Assembly: GCA_001970955.1 (NCBI GenBank)
Contig: MPUH01000931.1
Coordinates: 1 to 29,041 of the forward strand
From: Stentor coeruleus
Taxonomy: Eukaryota; Ciliophora; Heterotrichea; Heterotrichida; Stentoridae
Length of the DNA: 29,041 bases
Reading direction: 5' to 3'
Every line of letters begins with the position of its first letter. Position 1 is the stretch's first letter. The translations under genes and the position numbers were made by a program. Under the pieces are notes generated by a model. It did not search any database. It was not told the origin of the DNA and saw only the letters and a program-made list of their open reading frames with translations. Positions 17,164-26,711 of this stretch are shown piece after piece.

Positions 17164-19350
17164 ATGCAACATTCAGACTCATGTGTTTTTTGTAAAGGCA
17201 AACTAGATCCTCATACATTTGTAATAGAATACTACAAAGACTATTCGTCTCATATTCAGTGCATCGAGGAAAAAATCTGTGTTTTTTGCGGCCTTGCAGG
17301 TCTTTGCATTAAATGCCAACATAAAGACTGTAATCGAACTTTTCATGAGACTTGTTTGTCCCTTTATTGCTTCCAAGACTCTCAAGATCAAGGTTTTTTG
17401 TGTGATTATCATAGAAAGACTAAAGGGAAAAAGAAAGAATATCAGCGATTGTGGCTAGCAAGACAAGTTTCTAATCGTGTTGGGTTAGATCCAGAAGCAG
17501 TAATGAAAATCAAAGAGTCACATGGAGACAATAAAGTCTACTCAATATGTTCAGGTCAAGTTTTTTGGTTTTTTATCGGCACACAGTATTTTCCCAGCTT
17601 TGTCAATCTACAGAAACCTAAAATTAGTGTTAAAAGTCTTAATGACTATTCAGAAAACTGGGGAACAAACTTAGATGATTATATAAACAGACTGACAAAA
17701 GAATATGAAAATATTAAAACTCAAAATAATGACCTTTTTACCCAATACGAAAATTATACAAATTTAAATTCTGATACCACTAAAGACTATAAAGAAGAAG
17801 ATTTGATTCTTGCTGAAACTCGTAACCTACAACTAAGAAGTGGTTTTGAAGAGTATTTAATGTATTTTGAAAGCAAAGCTAAACCCGAATCAGATTCCAA
17901 CGGTAATGCTGAAAAGCACACAAGTTCTCTTAGAGAAGCTCCAAGGAATGAAGAAGATTTTGTATGTTCTATTTGTGGTGATGGAGATTATGAAGATGAT
18001 GATCTTATTGTCATATGTTCAAGTTGTGAAATGGGCGCTCATATGAAATGTTATGGAATCCCAGTTGTCCCTGATACAGATTGGATCTGTCATGGTTGTT
18101 CTTCAATAAAAAACAAAGACGAAAGATCTAATATCCGATGTGCTCTTTGTCCAATAAAAGGTGGTTGTGTTAAACCAACTATTCATATAACAACAGGTAA
18201 TATATCATTTCCTAATTACCCAGAAGGTAAAAATGAACAAGTTTGGTGCCATATTTTCTGTGCATCTCATTTAGACTCAAAAATTTTTGGAGATAAAGAA
18301 TACCTTGATCGAATAAACCTTAAAGCTATAGACCCTAAAAGATTTACGTTAAAATGCCAAGTCTGTAAAACAAAAGATGGAGCTTGTTTACAATGTCAAC
18401 ATGGAAGATGTCAAATTGCTTTTCATCCTGAATGTGGAAAAGAATATTTTACTAATACAAGGGATAAAACTGGTTTTGATGAAGTTAGTATATATTGTCC
18501 TATGCATAAACCTTTAAAATTGAGAAGGGTACTTGAAAGTAAAGAAAAAAAATGCGTAGAAGATGTTGTGAGTTTTTGTAAAGCTTTTGAAAAATATGAG
18601 AAAAAAATTAAAAATTCAAAGGTAGCGCCAGTGGTTAAAAGACAAAATAATAGTGAAAGGCCGTTTAGTTGTGAAGAGAAATCTAAATTGATTAAAGTTG
18701 TAGAAAATCAGATTAAAAAAATGTCGAAGAATTTGAGACATGAGTTTTCAGTGGTTTTAAAAATGAAAACTGGAAGTTTGAGGAATCAGGTACAAGTTGT
18801 TAGACCACAACCTTATAATTTATTAGACCCACAAGCTTTGATTGCCAATAAATTGTTGATTAAAGGTAGGAAAAATGTGGAATGTTATAAGTATTATGCG
18901 AGTTATTTGTATCCTTTGATGAAAAGAGAATTAGATGTTATGAAAATTAGTCATGTAAAATATACTCCAAAGTGTAAAAAAAAAGGGTTTTTAGGGAGTA
19001 AGAAAAGTAAGGATAAAGCTAAAGTACGAGTTAAAGCTAAGGAAGTTAATGTTGTTCAGGAACCAGAGCCTGAGAAATTGATTCAGACAATAATTGAAGT
19101 GCCGATTTTGAATGATGTTGTTAGTGATGAAGTCTATTGTATATGTAGGCAACCTTTTATTGAGAAAAGTTTCAAAAAACCTTGGGAAAGTGAATCTGAT
19201 TTCCAGCAACGACAATTAGAGTCGCAAATGATTTGTTGTGATAATTGTGGGGAGTGGTATCATTATAAGTGTATTGGGCTTAAACATGAAGAAGAAGTTC
19301 CAGGAAACTATGTTTGTATGAAATGTACTAAAGCTACTATAGTGAGCTAA
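17164..19350 (+). CDS. Multi-PHD chromatin reader (extended PHD / PHD-ePHD / PHD)
   Basis: The protein is 728 aa, ending at TAA, with four zinc modules. Residues 7-83 look like an extended PHD (C7-x2-C10, H30-x2-C33, C39-x2-C42, C48, C51, C56, H61-x2-C64, C80-x2-H83). Residues ~268-312 are a canonical PHD (CSICGDGD, then CSSCEMGAHMKCYG and WICHGC). It runs straight into a second extended PHD at ~326-448 (CALCPIKGGCVKP, WCHIFCASHL, CQVCKTKDGACLQC, FHPEC, YCPMH). A C-terminal PHD at ~660-722 has YCICRQPF, CCDNCGEWYHYKCIG and CMKC. The PHD plus extended-PHD tandem is typical of JADE/BRPF/AF10/Trithorax-type proteins that read histone H3 tails; C-terminal fingers of the CICRQPF type often read H3K4me. 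No SET, bromo or acetyltransferase domain is seen, so it is probably a reader or adaptor subunit in the nucleus. The exact subfamily is unclear. Confidence 0.92.
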   Translation: MQHSDSCVFCKGKLDPHTFVIEYYKDYSSHIQCIEEKICVFCGLAGLCIKCQHKDCNRTFHETCLSLYCFQDSQDQGFLCDYHRKTKGKKKEYQRLWLARQVSNRVGLDPEAVMKIKESHGDNKVYSICSGQVFWFFIGTQYFPSFVNLQKPKISVKSLNDYSENWGTNLDDYINRLTKEYENIKTQNNDLFTQYENYTNLNSDTTKDYKEEDLILAETRNLQLRSGFEEYLMYFESKAKPESDSNGNAEKHTSSLREAPRNEEDFVCSICGDGDYEDDDLIVICSSCEMGAHMKCYGIPVVPDTDWICHGCSSIKNKDERSNIRCALCPIKGGCVKPTIHITTGNISFPNYPEGKNEQVWCHIFCASHLDSKIFGDKEYLDRINLKAIDPKRFTLKCQVCKTKDGACLQCQHGRCQIAFHPECGKEYFTNTRDKTGFDEVSIYCPMHKPLKLRRVLESKEKKCVEDVVSFCKAFEKYEKKIKNSKVAPVVKRQNNSERPFSCEEKSKLIKVVENQIKKMSKNLRHEFSVVLKMKTGSLRNQVQVVRPQPYNLLDPQALIANKLLIKGRKNVECYKYYASYLYPLMKRELDVMKISHVKYTPKCKKKGFLGSKKSKDKAKVRVKAKEVNVVQEPEPEKLIQTIIEVPILNDVVSDEVYCICRQPFIEKSFKKPWESESDFQQRQLESQMICCDNCGEWYHYKCIGLKHEEEVPGNYVCMKCTKATIVS

Positions 19351-19936
19351 CTATTTAATATAGAGTTACTCTATTCTATAATCTAAAATGATAATCATAT
19401 GATGTAGTTGTGTTTAATTAGTATTTTGAAAGTAGTTTATTGTTTATTGAAATGATAATTAGTAGGATTTTCTTTAAAGGTTTTCGGGTTTTTTATTAGG
19501 CATTTAATATTTTTGTTAATGTTTAAATATGCTTTGATTTTTACAACTTTTTTTAATCAGATTTTTGAGAATTTCCTATTGGCGATTTATTATTAAATTA
19601 AGGATTTAGAAATATTTTTTTTTATGAGTTATAATATGCTAGATTAGTTTTTGTGTATAATAATAGTTATGATTATAAAAATAAATAGACTATTGTATAT
19701 CGCATAAATTTATTTAAAGATCTACAGAGTTTTATAAATATCTCAAATAAGTTTAAAAATACAAAGAATTTTAATTAAGGAAATCGGTTTTTTTTGCTTT
19801 ACTAACCATAAAAAATACCCATTTTCAATCACCAATATTTTTCTAATATAAACAAACCAATTTCCATAAATCCTACCACAACTCTATATCCAAAAGCCAT
19901 ATTTAAATCAAAGATATGCAATTATTATCATCTAAA
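19351..19936. other. Convergent intergenic region
   Basis: The region lies between the 3' ends of the PHD gene (plus) and the 228-aa gene (minus). The left half is G/T-rich and the right half C/A-rich on the plus strand, as expected if both halves are 3' flanks. No gene or RNA is recognised. Confidence 0.5.
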
Positions 19937-20760
19937 CTAGAAAAATAGTTCCTCATTAGTCCTCTCTAGCAATGCTGCATTTAATTCTCTAATCGCAAGT
20001 ATCAAATTCCTAACTTCATTTTCATATTTATTCACAGCAGCTTCAATATCTTCTGGCTCAAAAGAAAATTCTTCATAAATCTCATCTTCAAGCATTTTCA
20101 TTTTCAAATTCAGTTCATTTGGGTCATCTTCATTAAACTCTTCAGCTTTACTTAAATAAAATTCCAATACTTCTTCAAGTTTTTTTAATGTTAATTGACT
20201 TGGCGGCCTTTGGATTTCTACACTACAAAGTTTACTCATAGATTTATTAATATCTTCATCACCTTCAAAATGTTTAGAAGAATCTGATAATACACTTTCG
20301 CTTATTCCATTTGTAAGTAAAACATTGTCCATGGCCTTTTGAAGTTGTCTTTTAGCTTGTTCTTTAAGATCTTTTACATACATTCTGTAATCTCGGCCTC
20401 CTGGATGGACTTGANGGTGATTTTATATGTTTTTTATAGGAAAATTTTGGATTTTTTATCAGAAAATTTCAGTTTTTGAAGTTGTCTTTTAGCTTGTTCT
20501 TTAAGATCTTTTACATACATTCTGTAATCTCGGCCTCCTGGATGGACTTGACGTCGTTTTTTACGATTCATGCGGAGGATTGAGATGAACTTACTAGAAA
20601 ATTCTTTACGTATTTGAGATAAAAGATGAGTTAGGGAACTTTTATCTAAGAGCTTCAATGACTTGAATTTTATTGGACTCTGAAATTTGTAGAATAAGAA
20701 AATACCTGCAGCTGCAGCTAAAAAAGCTCCTCCAAGCATAACATATACTTTTATCGTCAT
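19937..20760 (-). CDS. Single-pass membrane protein with acidic helical C-terminus; frame broken by a local duplication
   Basis: The gene reads from the ATG at 20760 to a TAG at 19937 but is interrupted by a 137-nt repeat period (78-bp duplicate plus 59 nt containing one ambiguous base at 20415). Leaving out one period joins the two halves in frame as a 228-aa protein. Residues ~5-26 are a Gly/Ala-rich transmembrane segment (GGAFLAAAAGIFLFY). A basic stretch follows (MNRKKRRQVHPGGRDYRMYV), then a long acidic helical region with two or three predicted helices. The N-terminal anchor followed by basic residues suggests a type III or tail-out protein of an internal membrane. No family is recognised. 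The break is more likely an assembly fault than a dead gene, because both halves are clean. Confidence 0.7.
20337..20414. repeat. 78-bp direct repeat, copy A (next to N)
   Basis: Identical to 20474-20551 over 78 nt. It lies directly beside the ambiguous base at 20415. The period is 137 nt. On the minus strand this copy continues into the C-terminal coding half. Confidence 0.95.
20474..20551. repeat. 78-bp direct repeat, copy B
   Basis: Second identical copy. On the minus strand it continues the N-terminal coding half and then runs into stops in the 59-nt spacer (20415-20473). Confidence 0.95.
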
Positions 20761-21422
20761 ATATTTTTATTAAACTAAAAAATATTATGCTAGCGAAAAA
20801 ATATCCTGGCGATGAGAGTCTCAATGCTAGCTTCTAAAACAAAATTCGAATCCAAAAAAAACTTGAACTTAAGATCTTAGCAAAGCACAAAAGTAATTTG
20901 TTAAAGAAAAAAATTAGGAATTGGATGAAAACTTAAAAATATATGTTATATCAACATCTATGATATCAAATACTTAAATATATCCAAAAGTTAGACACTA
21001 AATTATTTGAAATGATGTATAACTACTCTAAAACTCATCAGATTTGATCATAGCAAGAAATCTTTTTTAAAAAATAGTATTAGACAAAAAAACTTAATTC
21101 AATAAAACACACTCGATTTGAAATTCTTTCCCAATAAATCAAAATTTCAAAACCCTTAAGTCAAACCAGCAATCCCAAAAATATTCACATAAAACCAGTT
21201 TCCTACCTTTAAAAAACCCCACAAATAATAATTTATAATTTCTCAAGCATTTCCCCCATAAAAAATCTTCATTATTCTCCATCTGTTTCTAAAAAATCCT
21301 TCTCACTACATCTAAATTTCATCATCCCTTCCACAAAACATAAAAAAATCCTACTACTTATATTCAAAAAAAAAAAAAAAAAAATTTATCTACCACAGCA
21401 TATTACTAATCTACTAATTATC
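20761..21422. other. Intergenic region, 662 nt
   Basis: The region separates two minus-strand genes. The plus strand is A-rich on the left and clearly C-rich and G-poor from ~21100 to 21420 (3' flank of the 87-aa gene), with an A-run at ~21367-21384. On the plus strand, an ATG at 20787 opens a 49-codon frame to TAA 20934-20936 broken by one TAA at 20835. It is too short and interrupted to call a gene. An inverted GCTAGC pair lies at about 20789 and 20826. Confidence 0.45.
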
Positions 21423-21686
21423 TTAAACTCTTTGTGAATTCTTAGAATTCTTAGAAACCATATTTTGATAAGTGCTTTCTCCTACTGGAAGAAATGTAGG
21501 CTCATTTCTGAATTTGAGGTCAGGGTTTTCTTGAAGTTTTTTCATTACTCGATCATGATCAACTATTATGTTTTTTTTTCTCCTGTCAGCATCAACAGAT
21601 TGTTTGTACATAACATAAGTTGGTATTGATAATCCAACTAATAACCCAGATAACATAAACAACTTAGCTAGTTTCAGGTTTTCCAT
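21423..21686 (-). CDS. Small single-pass membrane protein
   Basis: The protein is 87 aa, read from the ATG at 21686 to TAA. The frame is open further upstream, but without an ATG. Residues ~9-27 form one hydrophobic segment (LFMLSGLLVGLSIPTYVMY), followed by KQSVDADRRKKNIIVDHDR, a charged helix, and a Ser/Asn-rich tail. The layout of a short N-terminal anchor, then Tyr-x2-Tyr-Lys-Gln and Arg/Asp-rich helix resembles small mitochondrial inner-membrane assembly factors such as PET117. That similarity is weak and is offered only as a hypothesis. The C-rich plus-strand sequence downstream and G-rich plus-strand sequence upstream fit a live minus-strand transcription unit. Confidence 0.65.
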   Translation of the reverse strand: MENLKLAKLFMLSGLLVGLSIPTYVMYKQSVDADRRKKNIIVDHDRVMKKLQENPDLKFRNEPTFLPVGESTYQNMVSKNSKNSQRV

Positions 21687-22353
21687 AAGTAATTTATATA
21701 TTATAATGGATTCTGGCCTGATGTCATATACCAGAATACACAATTATAATTGTTTAGAATATTATTGATGATGAGATATTTTGTTTATGGTTTGATAATA
21801 TTGTTGTTGTGATGATTATAATTTTTTTTGGTGTTTAAAGTTTTTTTGATAAGGTTTAAAGGGTTTTTTACTGGATGTTTTTAAGTTAAATGAAGACTGG
21901 GGTTTTGATGATGTGAATGTTTAAAGGGTTTTTTGTATTTGTGGTTTAATTGATAGGTTGTTAGATTTTAAAGTTTGGGATAGGAGAATTTGGAGAAGAG
22001 TTTATGTTTAAAGCATTGATTAATAAATGTTATAAATATAATAATCATGATTTTTGGTAATAATATATTAGCAGTAAGGAATTTAGTTATGGTTAGAAAG
22101 TTATTTAAGTTTTTCTTACTTAAGGCAAATTTTTTATAAGGTCTATTAAAAGATGTGATGATTTTAATATACAAATTCTACACTAAAATCCACAATAATC
22201 CTTATCTTAACTCCTTCCTTCTACCCTAAACTCCAAAACTTCACAAAAAAAATAAAACATCCAAAATCTATCTTAAAAAATTATCTTATCCAGCCCATCA
22301 AATCTCTCAATAAAACCAAACTTAAAAACTAGTTTTATAAAATATAATAAACA
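21687..22353. other. Divergent intergenic region, 667 nt
   Basis: The region separates the minus-strand 87-aa gene and the plus-strand intron-containing gene. The plus strand is G/T-rich to ~22100 and then C/A-rich to 22353, with the switch near 22160. A 68-codon minus-strand frame (21968-22174) lacks an ATG at its 5' end and is Ile/Phe/Lys-rich, so it is not called a gene. Confidence 0.5.
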
Positions 22354-23679
22354 ATGCAAGCCCCAATAAGATCTCCAATGATTAGAACTCATCGAACTCG
22401 CGAAGATATAATAAAAGCTCTGAAAAAGTCAGTCTTAGCAACTCAACGACTTGAATATTGCCAAAAAAAATCTCATCCTTATCTAAAATCCCCACCTATT
22501 AAACGATATCTTAAAGATTTATCTGTATCTCCACAACCATGTGCAAATTTTTCAAATAGTATTATCAGTGAAAAAATGACTCAAGGCTTCTCATTTTCAA
22601 CCATTTCTCGCTTTGAAAACAACATTTTCGAAAAATTCAAAAGTAAAATCTAGTTAGATAGAACTCCGTGCCTTAAAAAACTCACAAGCGAAGAAAAACT
22701 TTTACAAGAAAAAAGGTTTTTAGCTAATAAAGATATGTCTCAGCATACTTTTGAGAAAAAACTAAAGAAAATACAAGATTTAAGGTTTGAATATGATAAT
22801 GCGAAACATTTGGCTCAGATAATAAAGAATGAATTATTAGAAGATAGGTTTATAGAAAGAGATTCGAAACTTAGACTTAAGTTCAATAAATTGGATATAA
22901 GGATGAATAAAGGAGTATATTTTACTTAGAAATGTGGTTATGTTAAAAAAGCTTGGATAAGCGCAACAACTGCAGCTAGCATTTGCTTGTATCTGCATGA
23001 AAAGTTCATTGAAAGAAAAGCTATGAAAGTTAAATGCAAAAAGATTTGGAAAAAATTAAAGATTTTTACTATTGCAGCAGCTAGATGGACGCTAATACTT
23101 TATGAAAAACGGAAAATAAGAAAACTCACAGATATAAAAAATCAAATGATGATACAAACAAAGCATCTAATTTATGAACGTATTTTTCATAGAACAATCC
23201 TAGTCGGAGCATCAGAGGCAATACTAACAATTGCAATGCTCATTCCTCTAATGAGAAAATGGAAAAAAGCAATAATTAAAATCCAAAGATGGTGTCGTAA
23301 ATGCCTTTTATATAAAAACAGAATATATACTTCTATTTTTGATTACTGGAAAAATAATGAGAATATTATTTCACTTAAAAACATAAATAAAAAAAAAGGT
23401 AAGAGTATTTTTAAAACATCGTTAAGCCTTAGTGATGAAGCACGAATATCTCATATTCGAAGTTTTGTAAAAAATCAAGTAAAAAAATATGCACAAGAAA
23501 TGACTGCATATAAAAAAGCTTTAAGAGAAGATCCTGAGGCTATTGACTTTCTTAAACCACCTGAAAAAATTAATATTCTTAGTGATAAGTACTTTAAAGA
23601 GATAACTGATCATATTGAAAATTTACTTAGTATAAAAAGGCAGTCACAACGTAGAAGTCAACTTAAAATTAATAACTAA
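22354..23679 (+). CDS. Basic helical protein with weak IQ motif; gene has two 15-nt introns
   Basis: The gene reads ATG 22354 to TAA 23679 in three exons: 22354-22642, 22658-22914 and 22930-23679. Two 15-nt introns each contain an in-frame TAG. Because each is 15 nt, splicing keeps the frame and gives a 431-aa protein. The protein is very Lys/Arg/Ile-rich and mostly helical, with a charged coiled coil around residues 110-180. A region around IIKIQRWCRKCLLYKNR (~296-312) resembles an IQ calmodulin-binding motif. Arrays of Trp/Lys/Ile such as KKIWKKLKIFTIAAARWTL add possible amphipathic helices. It may be a calmodulin-binding cytoskeletal protein, by analogy with other IQ proteins of ciliates. 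This is inference from composition, and no orthologue is recognised. Confidence 0.8.
22643..22657 (+). other. 15-nt spliceosomal intron 1
   Basis: GTAAAATCTAGTTAG: GTA start, TAG end, phase 1, with an in-frame TAG inside. Removing it joins TTC AAA A to AT AGA ACT in an open frame. The length and sequence fit the ultra-short introns known in heterotrich ciliates such as Stentor and Blepharisma. Confidence 0.9.
22915..22929 (+). other. 15-nt spliceosomal intron 2
   Basis: GTATATTTTACTTAG: GTA start, TAG end, phase 0. The terminal TAG is itself the in-frame stop. Removing it joins AAA GGA to AAA TGT and the frame continues to 23679. Confidence 0.9.
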
Positions 23680-23925
23680 ATTGCAAAAATTATTATAAAG
23701 ATATTATGAAAGGGTTTAAAAGTTTGGTATTTGTATTAATGTAGTTTATTATTTTAAATTATGTATCAATGAAATTTTGATTGAATATAATATATTAAGA
23801 TATGATTTAGGGTAAAATTTTGAGTGATTAAAAGATGATATTTATAGTAAATTATATTCTAATAAAAACTATAAATTACTACAAAGTATTAAAAAATCTA
23901 ATTTTACGATTGTTAACAGTGAGTA

Positions 23926-26711
23926 TTACATTTCATCCTCATGAGACGAAGGTAAATACATCTCTTTATCTGGGCACAAAAACACTTCAAATTCTCTAAA
24001 AACTAACTCTACTTCTCTATCATCCTTAATATAAAAAACCAACCCATTTTTCGTACTATCAGCTAAATCCTCTAATCTCTTATATCCTAAAACCATACTA
24101 ATAACAATTAAATTGATTCCAGATTCCATAACCTTACTATAAACTTCTTCAAAACTTCTTGTACTTCCTTTATCTACTAAATCAGTAACAATAATCATCC
24201 ATTCTTGTCTTTTATTTTCTGATTGACAGCATCTATCATTCAAATTTAACTGCCTTAATCCTAATAAAATACAATCGTAAAGTAAAACTTTATCATTCTT
24301 TTTATCAAACTCTTTTAATTGCAAAAAATTTTCTGTAAGTCTTGTTAAGTTGAATATAATTTTACATTCTGAATGGAATTGTAGTAATGATATTCTATCT
24401 TTATCTTTAATAATAGATTGAATATGCTTACATAAAATTAAAGATATATAGCTTTCATATAGGCTACTGCTCACAATCAATATAATATCTTTATTATCTG
24501 AAGAATTATTTTGAAAAATTTTGATTTTTGGGTATTTAACAATATAATTTTGGAAAATTTCGTTTAAAGCATTAATAGCTCTTGCACGAATTGATGGCAA
24601 AAAGATAGGAAAATCTTCTAAAGCTGATACAAAATATCTACAAGCATCTTGATTTTTTCCATTATTTTTACAATTTAATCCTTTTATATATAAAAATCTT
24701 TGCATGAGTATATTCTGATCTAATATTGAAATACAGTTCAAATGATTTTCAATAAATGTAACAAGTTCAGAATTATGCATTTTTTTCTCATAAAGCTCTT
24801 CAGTTATATCTAAAACACATGGTAAAAGTTCTTCTTCTATATCATGTTCATAAAAGAATTCTAAAGCACTATCAAATAATATCAAAGCTTCTTTAATATT
24901 TTTTCCACTTTTTACCATAGCATTAGCTATTTCAGCTTTCATTTTGGCTTTGGTGAATTTTTCAATTTGGCCAAGTTCTTCAGCTAATTTCAGAGCATTT
25001 TTCAGCTAATTTCAGAGCATTTTTCATGTACTCAATAGACTCTTCCCAAAGTTCTTCTTTATAAAAAATATAGCTTAGTCGTATAAAACAGATTATCATA
25101 CCTTTTTTGTTACCGAATTTGATAAAAAGGTTAAGTGCTTGTGAGATTATAAGTGTATTTTGGTTTGCACCTTTATCTTTAAGATTTGAAAACCTCATTA
25201 CAACTCTTAACTCATCAAAAACTTTATATAAAACTGCGATTTCAGGTGGTGAAGGCTTATAAGACATCAAAAACTTTATCAAAAACTGCATCTTGGTTTA
25301 TCATTGTTTTTAATATTCTAAATAAATGGTCTATAGGGTAAAGTATAGACCCTGTTATTTTATATGTCCAAATTATAGAAAGTATAGCTATTAACACTAA
25401 AAGCCCTATATTTAGAAATATGTTGATAACCATAATACTATTTAGTTTGCTATTCAGGTCTTTAAATATTGATTCAAGCTCAGACTTTTTCATAACAACC
25501 CCAACTGAGCCCATATGTTTTAATTTTGTATCATCACTATTTACTATCATCATAACAGGGGTTATAGCAATCATCATTTCATCACCATTATTTATATAGT
25601 TTTTAACTTCAGATGTTGGGAATTTAAAAAGAGGTAAAATATGTTCTTTATAATATTTTTTATCTTTAGTATTATCACACTCTAAATCCCATATATTACT
25701 TGATGGACTTAAAGTATCATTGTCTTTATAGTAAATCACATTATTATCTGTACTTAATATATAAGAATATGCTTCATTTCCATATGGTTTTGTAAGGATG
25801 TTTTGCAAGATTACATCATTAAGTAAATAATCAGAACAAAAGGCTAGAATCATATTTTCTGTTGTAAAATTCCATTGTCCTCTACATGCACTTTGTCCCC
25901 TAAGTCCTAAAGAATAAAATATATAAGGAGGTGTTAAAATCGCATCACCTTTTTTACTGTGAGAAGTAGCTACATAAAATGGTCTACAACGAGGCTCATA
26001 ATATTGCCCGAAGTTTTCATTTGGATCACGACAATATGAGCAATATGAGCATTTTGCACAATTGAATATTCCACTACAATTTTTACTATAAACTTCAAAA
26101 TAGCAATTAGATTTTGCATTTGAAACACAGCCTACTTGAGAGTAATTCAAAAATATAGCTGGATATCTATAATAAAGCCCATTATCTGAGTAAATAATAT
26201 AAGTTGTACTTCTTGAAGTAATAATATATTTACTATTTAAAGCTAAAGCTCTGATTACTGTATTGAAAATGGCTGATTTGTTAAGATTATCTATTTCTGT
26301 TTGTTCAGTATAATTTAGAGGACTATACCATGTAGAAGTGCTATAGTTTGGAATAGGTTGTGAATTTTCTTTATTATAATCATAAGCATTTTGATATATT
26401 ATTGACCTATTTAAAGTAGAATTGGTGTATAGGCTGTAAAATTGATAATCTTCAATGATATCGCTGACTATATTAACCCCATTAAGCATCATTTGTATAT
26501 AGCTTGCACTAGTTATGTTTGAAATAATGCCACTAACTTGAAGAATGCTTTCTCGCTGATTTTCAATCATTTTGTCGGTATAACTTTGCAGCATTCTTGG
26601 ATAATAAAGGTATAAAGGAATTAATGAAGAAGCACTTGTTAAAATTATCCCAATAAGCAAAGGGATAATTAAAGCACATGAAATTTTTTTTCTGAGCCCA
26701 GAGATTTTCAT
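23926..26711 (-). CDS. Cache-HAMP-TPR-VWA-like transmembrane receptor; frame broken twice by local repeats
   Basis: One gene is inferred, ATG at 26711 to TAA at 23926, in three frame segments (26711-25257, then to 24980, then from about 24960 to 23926). Together they make about 900 residues. TM1 is at ~9-37. The extracellular part holds a Cys-rich cluster (CAKCSYCSYC) and the Cache signature YEPRCRPFYVAT, followed by TPPYIFYSLG. TM2 is at ~425-450, followed by a HAMP-like linker (TGSILYPIDHLFRILKTM). Inside the cell come TPR-like helices (the WEESIEYMKNALKLAE region) and a von Willebrand A-like domain (MIIVTDLVDKGS, LLYDCILLGLRQL). Its MIDAS-like start is IVSSSLYES, without the usual Asp, so metal binding is doubtful. 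The likely role is chemosensing of a small extracellular ligand with output through protein interaction rather than a cyclase or kinase. Removing one 52-nt and one 22-nt repeat period restores a single frame. Confidence 0.75.
24979..25022. repeat. Perfect 2 x 22-bp tandem duplication
   Basis: 24979-25000 and 25001-25022 are identical. The second copy shifts the minus-strand frame and creates a TGA. With one copy the protein reads on as KLAEELGQIEKFTKAKMKAE without a break. Confidence 0.95.
25208..25289. repeat. Imperfect 30-bp direct repeat, period 52
   Basis: 25208-25237 and 25260-25289 match at about 25 of 30 positions. On the minus strand they encode AVLYKVFDEL and AVFDKVFDVL in different frames. 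A stop (TAA) directly follows the 5' copy. Dropping one 52-nt period joins the receptor's HAMP and TPR parts in frame. Confidence 0.8.

Noticed and set aside
17112..17195. Upstream ATG with MGAFNS start before the PHD gene, suggesting a myristoylated N-terminus
   Set aside because: It is in another frame and stops after 27 codons. Joining it would need a 28-nt intron, and no 15- or 16-nt intron fits. The ATG at 17164 leads directly into the zinc ligands.
20760..20870. Possible tRNA (TGGCGATGAG as A box, TTCGAATCC as B box)
   Set aside because: The bases around TTCGAAT cannot form a T stem, and no acceptor stem can be drawn.
21968..22174. 68-codon minus-strand open frame
   Set aside because: It begins with TTG rather than ATG, has low-complexity Ile/Phe/Lys/Asn composition, and lies across the skew switch upstream of two divergent genes.
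22354..23679. TAG as a sense codon (Gln) as in many other ciliates
   Set aside because: Both in-frame TAGs fall within 15-nt GTA...TAG introns, and other genes use TAG as a stop.
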